In this document: positions 33,910-43,237 of the stretch, one piece after another
Layout: the number at the start of each line of letters is the position of its first letter
Numbering within the stretch: position 1 is the stretch's first letter
DNA from: Croceibacterium salegens
GTDB taxonomy: Bacteria; Pseudomonadota; Alphaproteobacteria; Sphingomonadales; Sphingomonadaceae
DNA length: 64,000 nucleotides
NCBI RefSeq assembly: GCF_009827435.1
Contig: NZ_WTYM01000045.1
Span: 1-64,000 of the forward strand
Reading direction: 5' to 3'
Notes under the pieces: model-generated
The model's input: only the letters and a program-made list of their open reading frames with translations
Databases searched by the model: none
What the model was told of the DNA's origin: nothing
Program-made: the position numbers and the translations under genes

Positions 33910-35486
33910 ATGCCCGTCCCGTCGAAGGTGTGACCGTCGGGGTCGAGGTCGCGCAGGTCTCGGCCACGGGTTTCCTGTCCGAACCACGCCACCAGTAACA
34001 GCGCCGCGACAGTCGGAAGGACCACGATTATCGACACGGCGCCCAGCGCGGGGACCATCGCAAGAACCGCAAGGACCTGCGCCAGCATCCCCCCACCCTT
34101 GCTGCACGCCGCGACGACGCCTGTGGTCCGGCCGCGGATGCGCATCGGAAAACTCTCTGCGGCATAGGGCAGCAGCATCGCAATCAGCGCGTTGGTGCCG
34201 ATGATCAGCAGGGCGACCGGGATGACCGGGCTGCCAGTGCCTGCCAGTTCCAGTCGCAAGACCAGCAGGAGCCCCAAGACCGTCACGGCAAGCGAAGCAA
34301 TGACCGAACCCTTCGTGCTCCATCGGCTGTAGCCCCATGCGGCGATGAAGATGGTCGGCAGTGCGATGAGCGCGGATTTGGCGAGCAGGCTGCTCGACAG
34401 CTCCATGCTGTAACCCTTGGCCACGAGGTCGGCAGGAAGCCAGAGCAGCAGGCCGAAGTTGATCAGGCCGTAGCAGGTCGCGGCGAGGCTGAGCGCGAGC
34501 AACTTGCCGACGAATGCGCGACCGGTCAGCGCCCCGGCTCCGGCCTTCGCGAATTGCACCGTTTCCGATATCGGACCGCGCCTCGCCTCGGAACCGAACA
34601 GCGCCATGACCTTCCGCGCCTCGTCCTTGCGGCCACGCGCGAGCAGGAACTTGGCAGACTCCGGAATCAATCCCCCGAGCAGCACCAGCGCCAGTCCCGT
34701 GGGCAGGTTGGCAAGCCACAGCACGCGCCAGCTGAACGTCGGCACGAGCACCGCCGACAGGCCGCTCGCCGCGAAGTACCCTCCGACCGAGCCGAGCCCG
34801 CCGACCAGCACGAGGCTCCAACCGCGGTGCTTCGAGGGCATCATTTCCGCCAGGAGGGCATAGGTGACGGGCAGCATCCCCCCGGCGCCAAGGCCCATGA
34901 TGAAGCACATGGCGATATTCCAGGCGAGCGAGGGCATCGCTCCGCAGATCGAAGTGCCGACGAAGACCACCGCCGAAAGCAGGATCGAGGCCTTGCGCCC
35001 GTAGACGTCCGCGATCAGCCCCCACAGCACCGAGCCGGTCACCGTGCCGAGCAAGGCCGACAGCGGCACGAGCGAGACCAGCTGCTTGCCGACCCGGTAT
35101 TCGTCGACCATGCCGGGGATGGTGAAGCCGAGACTCGACGGTTTCATCACGTCGATGACCAGCGCGATCACCAGTACCAGCATCAGCCGCCAGTGCGCCG
35201 GCGTCAGCGGCAGGTCTTCCGGCGGGGAAACGACGATCTCCCGGGAGGCCGCGACCTGTTCGGCGACGTTTCTCGGCAGCAAGCCGTAGGCCGCGATGCC
35301 GATCCCGCCGATGATCAGCGCCATGCCCCAGACCATCTCCTGGCCCATCGGCATGCCGTAGAGCCGGTAGCCCATGTCCTGGGCCATCATGAACATCGGC
35401 AAATGCAATGCCACGCCGGCAGTGACAGCGATCACCCCGAGCACGAATACCGATGCTGCGCGGCGGTCCCTAAGGGCCGTGACCAA
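33906..35486 (-). CDS. MFS transporter with extra N-terminal helices
   Basis: An inner-membrane major facilitator of about 526 residues. Before the canonical 12 helices, which start near LMLVLVIALVIDVMKPS, it has two further hydrophobic segments (ASVFVLGVIAVTAGVALHL and WGMALIIGGIGIAAYGLL). The GLIADVYGRKAS loop and PESAKFLLARGRKDEA after helix 6 place it in the sugar/aromatic-acid transporter part of the family. I chose a TTG at 35486, nine bases after AGGAGAGG; an ATG at 35570 would overlap the upstream mannanase gene. It is the second gene of the mannanase operon, so it probably imports a hemicellulose product. It converges on GH5 with a 4-base overlap. Confidence 0.8.
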   Translation of the reverse strand: MVTALRDRRAASVFVLGVIAVTAGVALHLPMFMMAQDMGYRLYGMPMGQEMVWGMALIIGGIGIAAYGLLPRNVAEQVAASREIVVSPPEDLPLTPAHWRLMLVLVIALVIDVMKPSSLGFTIPGMVDEYRVGKQLVSLVPLSALLGTVTGSVLWGLIADVYGRKASILLSAVVFVGTSICGAMPSLAWNIAMCFIMGLGAGGMLPVTYALLAEMMPSKHRGWSLVLVGGLGSVGGYFAASGLSAVLVPTFSWRVLWLANLPTGLALVLLGGLIPESAKFLLARGRKDEARKVMALFGSEARRGPISETVQFAKAGAGALTGRAFVGKLLALSLAATCYGLINFGLLLWLPADLVAKGYSMELSSSLLAKSALIALPTIFIAAWGYSRWSTKGSVIASLAVTVLGLLLVLRLELAGTGSPVIPVALLIIGTNALIAMLLPYAAESFPMRIRGRTTGVVAACSKGGGMLAQVLAVLAMVPALGAVSIIVVLPTVAALLLVAWFGQETRGRDLRDLDPDGHTFDGTGI

Positions 35487-35526
35487 GGAAGCGATCCTCT
35501 CCTGACTTCGTGTCCGGCCGCCCCCG

Positions 35527-36873
35527 TCAGGCCGTGGCGAAGCTCTTCGCATGTTGGGAGATAATCGCAATCATTGCTTCGTCGGTATCGAAGTTTCCGT
35601 ACCAGCCCTGCGGCTCGTGCGGCGGATCGCCCATGTACTGGGTGTCCTCGCCTGCGACGAAATGGTGGTCGGGATGCTGTGCCCGCGCCTCGCCGTTCCA
35701 CGCCCAGAAGTTGGTGCCCTGGACCGGACCGTTCGCGGCAAGGCTGGCCTCGGCGGCGGCGTAGATCATGCGGTAGTAGCGCTGGCGGAAGGTGGTCGTC
35801 ACCGACGGGTCGTAAAGTTCCCCGTCGCGCGGGAAGCCGAATTCCTCGAACACCAGCGGCTTGCCGGCATCGACGGCGAGCTTGACGTGGGTGTCGATGT
35901 AGTCGGCCACCTTGGCGGCGCCGCTGTCCCACGTGCCGGCGAGGTCCTTGCCGTCGACCCATCCCCAGTTCAGCGGCCAGATGTGCCCGGTCATGTAGTC
36001 GATGTTCTGGTGCGCCCGCACGACGATGTCGGTGTCGCCGTTGGTCGCGATGGTGCCCTCCATCCCGAGCGAGACGAGGTGGTTCGGGTCGAGCGAGCGA
36101 ATCAGCGCGGCGCTGTCGTCGATCCACTTGTTGTAGGCCGGCAGGATCGCCTGCATCACCGCAGGCGAGACGCCCGGGCGCGGCTCGTTGGCGAGCTGCC
36201 AAGCCATCAGCGTGGGATCGTCCTTGTAGGCGACCCCGGTGACCGAATTGGTCCGCCCGACCAGCATCTTCACATAGTCAAAGAAGCGCTTGATAGCGGC
36301 CGAATTGGCGTAGAACGCACTGCCTGCATCGGGGAACGCCGGCCAGGGATCGGCCGGATCGTTCATGTCCTTGTACTTGCCGGTTTGCCAGTAGAGCCGG
36401 CTCATCATCCCGCCGGACCATTCCCAGTTGTTGGTAAAGTAGAGCACCGCCGTCATGCCGCGCTTGCCGAGTTCGGCCATGGCCACGTCGAGCCCGGCGA
36501 GCAGCGCGGTGTTGAGCGTGCCGTCCTGCGTCTCGAAACCCGGCTTGATGCTGTTCCTGACAGGGCTTTCCTCAGCGCCAGCGAGGAGCCGCACGTTGCC
36601 GATGCCGATCGATTTCAGCCGGTCGAGTTCGCGGCCCAGCCGTGCCCGGTCGCCGTACTTCGTGTCGCTGCCGAGCCAGGCGAGGTACCAGGCGTTGGTT
36701 CCGGTGTAGCGGTACCATTCGCCGCCTCGACTGAAGCGCGTTCCATCGACCGTCACGAAGCTGCTGGCCTTGGAACTCGCGACGCCCGCGCCGCTGCATC
36801 CGGCCAGTCCCACGGCGGCAATCCCGGCCAGCGCAGTGCGTCTGTCACAAAGCGGTGATGTTACTCTTACCAT
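35527..36873 (-). CDS. GH5 beta-mannanase-like lipoprotein
   Basis: A 448-residue enzyme with a lipoprotein signal (AAVGLAGC), so probably membrane-anchored. It matches the GH5 subfamily-7 beta-mannanase type: YRYTGTNAWYLAWLG near the N-terminus, acid/base Glu in WQLANEPRPG and nucleophile Glu in FEEFGFPRDG. It would cut beta-1,4-mannan or galactomannan backbones, matching the GH27 alpha-galactosidase across the operator. The ATG at 36873 has AGAGGGGG upstream; the ATG six codons earlier lacks a ribosome-binding site. Confidence 0.87.
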   Translation of the reverse strand: MVRVTSPLCDRRTALAGIAAVGLAGCSGAGVASSKASSFVTVDGTRFSRGGEWYRYTGTNAWYLAWLGSDTKYGDRARLGRELDRLKSIGIGNVRLLAGAEESPVRNSIKPGFETQDGTLNTALLAGLDVAMAELGKRGMTAVLYFTNNWEWSGGMMSRLYWQTGKYKDMNDPADPWPAFPDAGSAFYANSAAIKRFFDYVKMLVGRTNSVTGVAYKDDPTLMAWQLANEPRPGVSPAVMQAILPAYNKWIDDSAALIRSLDPNHLVSLGMEGTIATNGDTDIVVRAHQNIDYMTGHIWPLNWGWVDGKDLAGTWDSGAAKVADYIDTHVKLAVDAGKPLVFEEFGFPRDGELYDPSVTTTFRQRYYRMIYAAAEASLAANGPVQGTNFWAWNGEARAQHPDHHFVAGEDTQYMGDPPHEPQGWYGNFDTDEAMIAIISQHAKSFATA

Positions 36874-36897
36874 TTCGCCCCCTCTTCCCATCAGGCA

Positions 36898-36913
36898 ATG
36901 ATAGCGCTACCAT
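36898..36913. promoter_or_regulatory. XylR-type operator O2 (mannanase/GH3)
   Basis: The site ATGATAGCGCTACCAT, an imperfect palindrome with a perfect 8-base core, lies in the divergent spacer 24 bases from the mannanase start and about 61 from the GH3 start. On the minus strand it overlaps a TATGGT that could serve as a -10 element. Confidence 0.8.
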
Positions 36914-36974
36914 AACCCCCGAGATGCGGCAATTCCGGTGAATGGAATACGCGGCACGAGGGGGAGAAACTGTC

Positions 36975-39482
36975 TTGAATCGTCCAATGCGACTCGCACT
37001 TGTCTTCGTCGCCGCTTTAACGCTCAACGCGTGTTCGCGGGAAGCTGCGCCTGGCGGCACGGCTTCGGCCGAGGGTGACGGCACCGCCCATCCCGAAATC
37101 TGGCCGGAGTACAAATACCCCGTGCCGGTGGATCCAGCCGTCGAGGCGAAGATCGCCGACCTGCTCAAGACCATGACGCTCGAGGAAAAGATCGGCCAGC
37201 TCGTCCAGGCCGACCTGTGCTGCGTCACCCCGGACGACGTGCGCAAGTACAACCTCGGCTCGATCCTCGTCGGCGGCAACAGCGGCCCCAACGGCAACGA
37301 CCTTTCGCCCGCGCCCGACTGGCTCAAGGCGGCCGATGGGTTCTACCTCGCTTCGGTCGACAAGAGCGACGGCGGGGTCGGCATCCCCGTCATCTGGGGG
37401 ACCGACGCGGTTCACGGCCACTCCAACATCATCGGCGCCACGATCTTCCCGCACAACATCGGCCTTGGCGCAGCGCACGACCCGGCGCTGATCGAGCGCA
37501 TCGGCGCTGCGACCGCCAAGGAAATTCGCGTGACCGGCCAGGAATGGACCTTTGCGCCCACGGTCACCGTGCCGCAGGACTACCGCTGGGGTCGCGCCTA
37601 CGAAGGCTACTCGTCCGATCCCAAGCTCGTCGCCTCTTACGTGGGTGCGATGGTCCGTGGGCTGCAGGGCACGCCCGACGAGACCAACCTGCTGGCGCAC
37701 GACAAGGTGATTGCTTCGACCAAGCACTTCCTCGCCGATGGCGGGACCAAGGGCGGCGTCGACCAGGGCGATGCACAGATTTCCGAAGAGGACCTGCGCG
37801 ACATCCACGGCTTGCCCTATGGCCCGGCGATCCAGAACGGCGTCGCAACGGTAATGGTCAGCTTTTCGAGCTGGCAGGGCAAGAAGCTGACCGGCAACAA
37901 GTCGCTGATCACCGGCGTGCTCAAGGACCGGATGGGCTTCGGCGGTTTCGTCGTGTCCGACTGGAACGCGCACGGGCAGGTCGAAGGCTGCACCAACAAC
38001 TCGTGCCCGCAGGGACTGCTCGCCGGGCTCGACATGTACATGGCGCCCGACAGTTGGAAGGGGGTCTACGAGGACCTGCTCAAGCGCGCCAAGGCGGGCG
38101 AAATCCCCATGGAGCGGATCGATGATGCCGTGGCGCGGATTCTGCGCGTCAAGTTCCGGCTCGGCCTGTTCGAGGCCGGCAAGCCATCGGACCGCCCGCT
38201 GGCCGGCGACTGGAAGGTGCTCGGCTCGCCCGAACACCGCGAGATTTCGCGCGAAGCGGTGCGCAAGTCGCTCGTCCTCCTCAAGAACCAGGGCGTGCTG
38301 CCGCTCAAGGCGGGTGCGCGCTTGCTCGTCGCCGGTGACGGAGCCGATGATATTGCCCGGGCTTCCGGAGGCTGGACAATCTCGTGGCAGGGCACCGGGC
38401 TGACCAACGCGATGTTCCCCGGCGGCACCTCGCTCTGGGCGGGCCTGAAGCAAGCGGCGGAAGCCGGCGGCGGCAGCGCCGTGCTCTCGCCCGACGGCAG
38501 CTTCACCCAGAAGCCCGACGCCGCCGTAGTCGTGTTCGGCGAGAAGCCCTACGCCGAATTCCAGGGCGACCGGGCGACGCTGGCGCTCGATGCCGACCTC
38601 ACCGGGCCCTACGCCACGATGAAGAAGCTCAAGGCCCAAGGTATCCCGGTTGTCGCAGTGATGATCACCGGTCGCCCGCTCTACGTGAACCCGGCCCTCA
38701 ACGCCGCCGACGCTTTCGTGGTGGCCTGGCTGCCCGGCACCGAAGGCGGCAAGGGCCTCGCCGACGTGTTGATCGGCGATGCCGCCGGCAAGCCGCGGTT
38801 CCAGTTCACCGGCCTGCTCCCGGCGGCCTGGCCGAAAACGCCGGACATGGCCGACGGCGCGCTCTACCCGTTCGGCTACGGCCTGACCTACGCCACGCCG
38901 CGCGCGGCGTGGAAGGCCTTGGCCGAGATCGACGAGAGCAGCGCCGGCGATGCGCGAGTCTATTTCACCAAGGGCGTCCCCGCTTCGAGCTGGTCGCTGG
39001 TGCTCGGGAACATCGACCGCGGCGAGGAAAAGCGCATCACCACTGTCCCTGCCGATGCGATCGGCGGCCGCGCGCACATCACCGCCACCGACGCGGCGGT
39101 GCAGGAGGGCGCTCGCCGGATCGTGGTCAGCGACGGCGGCGCTGCGCTGGCGGTTTCGAGCCACGACCCGCTCAACCTCAGTCGCGAAACCAATGGCGAC
39201 GTGATGGTCCTGTTCACCGTCAAGGTGAGCAAGGCGCCCGCCAAGGCGGCTTTGGCGCTGCGCTGCGACGGATCGGGTTGCGGTTCGCGCGAACCCGTGA
39301 CGCTGCCGGTGACCAACTCGTTCGTTCGTTATGGCCTTCAGCTCAAATGCTTCGCCGGCAAGGGCGCCGACATGAGCAAGGTCACCGCGCCGTTCATCCT
39401 CGAAACGACCGGCCCGGCGGACTATGCCCTTGCCGAGGTGCGTTTGGGCACCGACGCGGAGAAGGTCCTGCCATGCAATTGA
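36975..39482 (+). CDS. GH3 exo-beta-glucosidase-type lipoprotein
   Basis: A family-3 glycoside hydrolase of about 835 residues with a lipoprotein signal (LVFVAALTLNAC). The N-terminal barrel begins with LKTMTLEEKIGQLVQAD, and the nucleophile is D329 in GFVVSDWNAH. The C-terminal domains extend past the usual (alpha/beta)6 sandwich into an extra beta-rich segment of about 200 residues holding several Cys. The pattern resembles exo-1,3/1,4-beta-glucanases (ExoP/CelD type) rather than the two other GH3s here. The start is a TTG eight bases after GGGGGAG; ATG 36987 or 36942 are alternatives. First gene of a five-gene operon. Confidence 0.88.
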   Translation: MNRPMRLALVFVAALTLNACSREAAPGGTASAEGDGTAHPEIWPEYKYPVPVDPAVEAKIADLLKTMTLEEKIGQLVQADLCCVTPDDVRKYNLGSILVGGNSGPNGNDLSPAPDWLKAADGFYLASVDKSDGGVGIPVIWGTDAVHGHSNIIGATIFPHNIGLGAAHDPALIERIGAATAKEIRVTGQEWTFAPTVTVPQDYRWGRAYEGYSSDPKLVASYVGAMVRGLQGTPDETNLLAHDKVIASTKHFLADGGTKGGVDQGDAQISEEDLRDIHGLPYGPAIQNGVATVMVSFSSWQGKKLTGNKSLITGVLKDRMGFGGFVVSDWNAHGQVEGCTNNSCPQGLLAGLDMYMAPDSWKGVYEDLLKRAKAGEIPMERIDDAVARILRVKFRLGLFEAGKPSDRPLAGDWKVLGSPEHREISREAVRKSLVLLKNQGVLPLKAGARLLVAGDGADDIARASGGWTISWQGTGLTNAMFPGGTSLWAGLKQAAEAGGGSAVLSPDGSFTQKPDAAVVVFGEKPYAEFQGDRATLALDADLTGPYATMKKLKAQGIPVVAVMITGRPLYVNPALNAADAFVVAWLPGTEGGKGLADVLIGDAAGKPRFQFTGLLPAAWPKTPDMADGALYPFGYGLTYATPRAAWKALAEIDESSAGDARVYFTKGVPASSWSLVLGNIDRGEEKRITTVPADAIGGRAHITATDAAVQEGARRIVVSDGGAALAVSSHDPLNLSRETNGDVMVLFTVKVSKAPAKAALALRCDGSGCGSREPVTLPVTNSFVRYGLQLKCFAGKGADMSKVTAPFILETTGPADYALAEVRLGTDAEKVLPCN

Positions 39483-40972
39483 GGGTGTTGTTTGCGGCAG
39501 CGTTGCTGGTCTCTGCACCAGCGGTTGCTTCGCAAGACATGCTAGTCACAGTCGATGTACCCGGCGGCCAGATCGTCGGCCATGCAGCCGCCGAGACCTA
39601 TGTGTCTGTCTTTCGCGGCATCCCCTACGCCGCCCCGCCAACCGGCGAGCTGCGTTGGCGACCGCCGCAGGCGGTGGTGGCCTGGCAGGGAGTGCGCGAT
39701 GCAACTGCTGTCGCCCCCGCCTGCTTGCAGCACCTCGAAAGCTCGGAATGGAACCGCGCGCAGTGGCTCCACGCCAGCGAGGACTGCCTGACGCTCGACG
39801 TCAAGACTTCGAGCCTTACCGGCAAGCGCCCGGTCATGGTCTGGATCCACGGCGGCTCGAACCGCGCCGGGGCGAGCGGCGGGCCGGCGGATTCGGACCT
39901 TACCGCGCAGGGCGTGGTCGCGGTGAGCGTGCAATATCGCCTCGGCGCGCTCGGCTGGCTGTCGCACCCGGCGCTTTCCGCCGAACAGGGTGGGTCGAGC
40001 GGCAACTACGGGCTGATGGACCAGATCGCCGCGCTGCAATGGGTCCACGACAACATCGCGAAATTCGGCGGCGATCCGGACAACGTGACGATCTACGGCG
40101 AGAGCGCCGGGTCGCAGGACGTGTCGTTACTGCTCGCCGCGCCCGCGGCGCAGGGCCTGTTCCACAAGGCGATCATGGAGAGCGGCACGCCGGGCTTCGG
40201 CCTTCCGTTCCGCAGCCTCGCCGACGCCGAAGCGATGGGCAAGCAGTTCTCCGACAAGGCCGGCACAGGAAATAGCCTAGAGCAGATGCGTGCGCTGTCG
40301 CCGGTCGCGATTTTCGCCATCGAGGACGAGCTGCAGGATCCGCCCAATGGCAACGCGATGATCTTCCTGCACACCACCGTGGACGGCAAGGTCCTGCCGG
40401 CGGCGCCCGACAAGCTGATCGCCGCGAACAAGCCGAAGCCGGTGATCCTCGGCACCAACAAGGTCGAGTTCTCCAACGAGCAGTTCGACGAGGCCAACCT
40501 GCCGCCTTACGCGAAGGCGATGTTCGGGGAGCATGGTGCAGCGGCGCTCGAGCTCTACCGGATAGAAAAGGCCGACCCGCGACGCGGCAAGATCGCCACG
40601 CGGATCATCTCCGACGCGCTGTTCCATTGCCCGACCGACCACCTCGCCGACCTGTTGGCCGAGAACGACTACCCGACCTGGCGCTACCAGTTCGATGTCG
40701 GCCCGAACGGGGGCCTGACCAGCCACGCCTTCGAGATCGGCTGGGTGTTCGAGCGCAAGCCGGTCGGCGGCGGTGTGAACATGCAGGATTACTGGGCCGC
40801 GCTGGCGGTGGCCGGCGATCCTAACGGCAAGACCGCGATCTCCACGGCCCGCCCGAAGTGGGAGCGATGGACTGTCGCAAAGCCGCAGCAGATCGAGTTC
40901 GGCGAGACAGCCACGGCGATGGCGCCGGGCAAGCCGCGCAAGGACTTCTGCGACCTGACGGAGGCCTACTGA
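39473..40972 (+). CDS. type-B carboxylesterase, secreted
   Basis: A 499-residue alpha/beta-hydrolase with a signal peptide (AALLVSAPAVASQ). The oxyanion region WIHGGSN, the nucleophile S211 in GESAGS, and a likely catalytic His in TSHAFEIGW are present. Type-B esterases in such loci often remove acetyl or feruloyl groups from hemicellulose; this role is inferred from context only. The ATG at 39473 lies inside the GH3 3' end (10-base overlap), and its stop overlaps the GH27 ATG (TGATG). Confidence 0.87.
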   Translation: MQLRVLFAAALLVSAPAVASQDMLVTVDVPGGQIVGHAAAETYVSVFRGIPYAAPPTGELRWRPPQAVVAWQGVRDATAVAPACLQHLESSEWNRAQWLHASEDCLTLDVKTSSLTGKRPVMVWIHGGSNRAGASGGPADSDLTAQGVVAVSVQYRLGALGWLSHPALSAEQGGSSGNYGLMDQIAALQWVHDNIAKFGGDPDNVTIYGESAGSQDVSLLLAAPAAQGLFHKAIMESGTPGFGLPFRSLADAEAMGKQFSDKAGTGNSLEQMRALSPVAIFAIEDELQDPPNGNAMIFLHTTVDGKVLPAAPDKLIAANKPKPVILGTNKVEFSNEQFDEANLPPYAKAMFGEHGAAALELYRIEKADPRRGKIATRIISDALFHCPTDHLADLLAENDYPTWRYQFDVGPNGGLTSHAFEIGWVFERKPVGGGVNMQDYWAALAVAGDPNGKTAISTARPKWERWTVAKPQQIEFGETATAMAPGKPRKDFCDLTEAY

Positions 40973-42198
40973 TGCGCCTGCTGGCATTGCTCCTTTGCGC
41001 CCTCGCTGGCCTTCTCGCAGAACCGGCAGCGGCGCAGAAGGCACCGGACCTGGCGCTGACCCCGCCGATGGGCTGGAACAGCTGGAACCACTACGGCTGC
41101 AACATCGACGAAACGCTGATCAAGCGCACCGCCGACGCCATCGTGTCGAACGGGCTGCGGGATGCGGGATACGTCTACGTCACCCTCGACGATTGCTGGC
41201 ACGGCGCGCGCGATGCGCATGGCGATATCCAGCCCGATCCGCAGCGCTTCCCCTCGGGCCTGAAGGCGCTCGGCGACTACCTGCACCAACGCGGGCTCAA
41301 GTTCGGCATCTACTCCGACGCGGGCGAGAAGACCTGCGGCGGCAAGCCCGGTAGCCAGGGCCACGAATTCCAGGACGCCGCGCAATACGCCCGCTGGGGC
41401 GTCGATTACGTCAAGTACGACTGGTGCAACACCGGCGAAGGCGAGGCCAAGCGCAATCCGCTGGAGGCCTATGCCACGATGAGCAAGGCGATCGCCGCGA
41501 GCGGGCGGCCGATGATCCTCTCGATCTGCGAATGGGGTGAAAACAAGCCGTGGCTGTGGGGCAAGCAGTACGGCCACCTGTGGCGCACCACCGGCGACAT
41601 CACCAACTGCTGGGACTGCGAACTCGGCCACGGCAACTGGCTGAGCCACGGCATCCTGCCGATCCTCGACATGCAGGTGCCTTTGCGCGCCTATTCCGGC
41701 CCGGGCGGGTGGAACGATCCCGACATGATGGAGGTCGGCAACCTGCCGCTTCTGGCCGAAAACCGCAGCCACTTCGCGATGTGGGCCATGCTCTCCGCCC
41801 CGCTGATCATGGGCACCGACGTGCCCGACATGAAGCCGGAGATTGCCGCCATCCTGACCAATCCGAGGATCGTGGCGATCGACCAGGACCCGCTCGGTAT
41901 CCCCGCACTGCGCTGGCGCGCCACGCCGGCAACCGAGGTCTGGGCCAAGCCGATGGCGGGCGAGCGCTGGGCCATCGCCGTGCTCAACCGATCCGACGAA
42001 CCGCGCGAGGTCGCTATCGACTGGACGCACGGCGAACTGCGCGACGACGCCAAGGGGCGCGATCCCGCCTTCGCCACCCGCACCTATGCCCTCACGGATG
42101 CATGGACGGGCGCCTCCGCCGGCACAACCGTCAATACAAAGCTGGTCACCGTCGGACCGCACGACACGGCAGTCTTCACACTGACGCCGAACAAATAA
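40972..42198 (+). CDS. GH27 alpha-galactosidase
   Basis: A 408-residue secreted enzyme with a signal peptide (ALAGLLAEPAAAQ). The family signature PPMGWNSWNHYGC, the nucleophile D150 in YVKYDWCN and the later WNDPDMMEVGN region with the acid/base are present. It would release alpha-galactose from galactomannan or from xyloglucan side chains. Length is normal for bacterial GH27. The ATG at 40972 overlaps the esterase stop by one base, and the GH5 gene follows after 12 bases. Confidence 0.93.
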   Translation: MRLLALLLCALAGLLAEPAAAQKAPDLALTPPMGWNSWNHYGCNIDETLIKRTADAIVSNGLRDAGYVYVTLDDCWHGARDAHGDIQPDPQRFPSGLKALGDYLHQRGLKFGIYSDAGEKTCGGKPGSQGHEFQDAAQYARWGVDYVKYDWCNTGEGEAKRNPLEAYATMSKAIAASGRPMILSICEWGENKPWLWGKQYGHLWRTTGDITNCWDCELGHGNWLSHGILPILDMQVPLRAYSGPGGWNDPDMMEVGNLPLLAENRSHFAMWAMLSAPLIMGTDVPDMKPEIAAILTNPRIVAIDQDPLGIPALRWRATPATEVWAKPMAGERWAIAVLNRSDEPREVAIDWTHGELRDDAKGRDPAFATRTYALTDAWTGASAGTTVNTKLVTVGPHDTAVFTLTPNK

Positions 42199-42210
42199 CC
42201 GGAGAGAGCC

Positions 42211-43209
42211 ATGAAGCACCTGATCGCCCTTGTCGCCGCCACGTCGCTGGCCCTCTCCGCCCCTGCCTCCGCCGCCGACAGCCTGCCGGTGGGACTGTGC
42301 ATCAACATGGGCAACAGCTTCGAGGTCGGCAGGTTCGGACCCGAAGGCGTCAGGAATGCGGGAGCGAACGATTTTACACGCATCGCTGCCGCCGGGTTCA
42401 AGACCATCCGCCTGCCGGTTCGCTGGTCGGACAAGACCGCCGACGATCTCGGCCATGCCATCGACCCGAAGTGGATGGCGCAGGTCGACACCGCGGTCGG
42501 CCAGGCGCTCGACGCCGGGCTCAACGTGATCCTCAACGACCACCACTTCGAAGCGCTCGACGACGATCCCGCGGCCAATTCCGCCAAGCTCGCAGCGATC
42601 TGGAGGCAGGTCGCCAAGCACTTCGCGGACCGACCGACCGATCGCCTGTGGTTCGAGATCGAGAACGAGCCGCACAAGAACCTGACCAACGCCAACCTGC
42701 TGGCCACGCTGAACCCCTCGCTCGCCGCGATCCGCGAGAGCAACCCGGACCGTCCGGTCATCATCGGCGGCGAGAACTGGTCGGGGATCGATTCACTGGC
42801 GACGCTCGAACTGCCCGACGATGACAACGTCTACCCGACGTTCCATTATTACGAGCCGTTCGACTTCACTCACCAGGGCGCGACCTGGGCCGGAGACCCG
42901 CCGCCCAAGGTAGGCCGCGTTTACGGCAACGCGGCCGATGCCGAGAGGCTGGTGCGCGACGTCGACAAGATCCGCGCCTATGTCGAACGCACCGGCAAGG
43001 TGCCCTTCATGGGCGAAACCGGCGCCTATGAGGGCTACATCGAGCCCGAACAGCGCGCCGCCTATCACCGCGCCGTACGCGAGGCCTTCGCCCCCACCGG
43101 GATCGGGGTCTGCGCCTGGGCCTACACCAACACCTTCCCATTTTACGACCAGAAGGCAGGCAGGTGGATTCCAGGCATGCTGGAGGCGTTCGGCCTGCCG
43201 GAGAAATAA
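42211..43209 (+). CDS. GH5 endoglucanase-like glycosidase
   Basis: A 332-residue secreted family-5 enzyme. The signal peptide ends in SAPASAA, the acid/base is E153 in IENEPHK and the nucleophile E269 in MGETGAY. GLCINMGNSFEV, IRLPVRWS and TFHYYEPFDF parallel the GH5 at 32863-33909, so the two are paralogues. GGAGAG precedes the ATG. Probable endo-beta-1,4-glucanase on xyloglucan or related glucans. Fourth gene of the operon started at O2. Confidence 0.88.
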   Translation: MKHLIALVAATSLALSAPASAADSLPVGLCINMGNSFEVGRFGPEGVRNAGANDFTRIAAAGFKTIRLPVRWSDKTADDLGHAIDPKWMAQVDTAVGQALDAGLNVILNDHHFEALDDDPAANSAKLAAIWRQVAKHFADRPTDRLWFEIENEPHKNLTNANLLATLNPSLAAIRESNPDRPVIIGGENWSGIDSLATLELPDDDNVYPTFHYYEPFDFTHQGATWAGDPPPKVGRVYGNAADAERLVRDVDKIRAYVERTGKVPFMGETGAYEGYIEPEQRAAYHRAVREAFAPTGIGVCAWAYTNTFPFYDQKAGRWIPGMLEAFGLPEK

Positions 43210-43237
43210 CGACAAGAAAAAGGGGGGAGCAAAAGTC

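Noticed and set aside
37017-39518. An 833-residue open frame antisense to the GH3 lipoprotein gene
   Set aside because: Same mirror effect; the plus strand encodes an intact GH3 with catalytic Asp and signal peptide.
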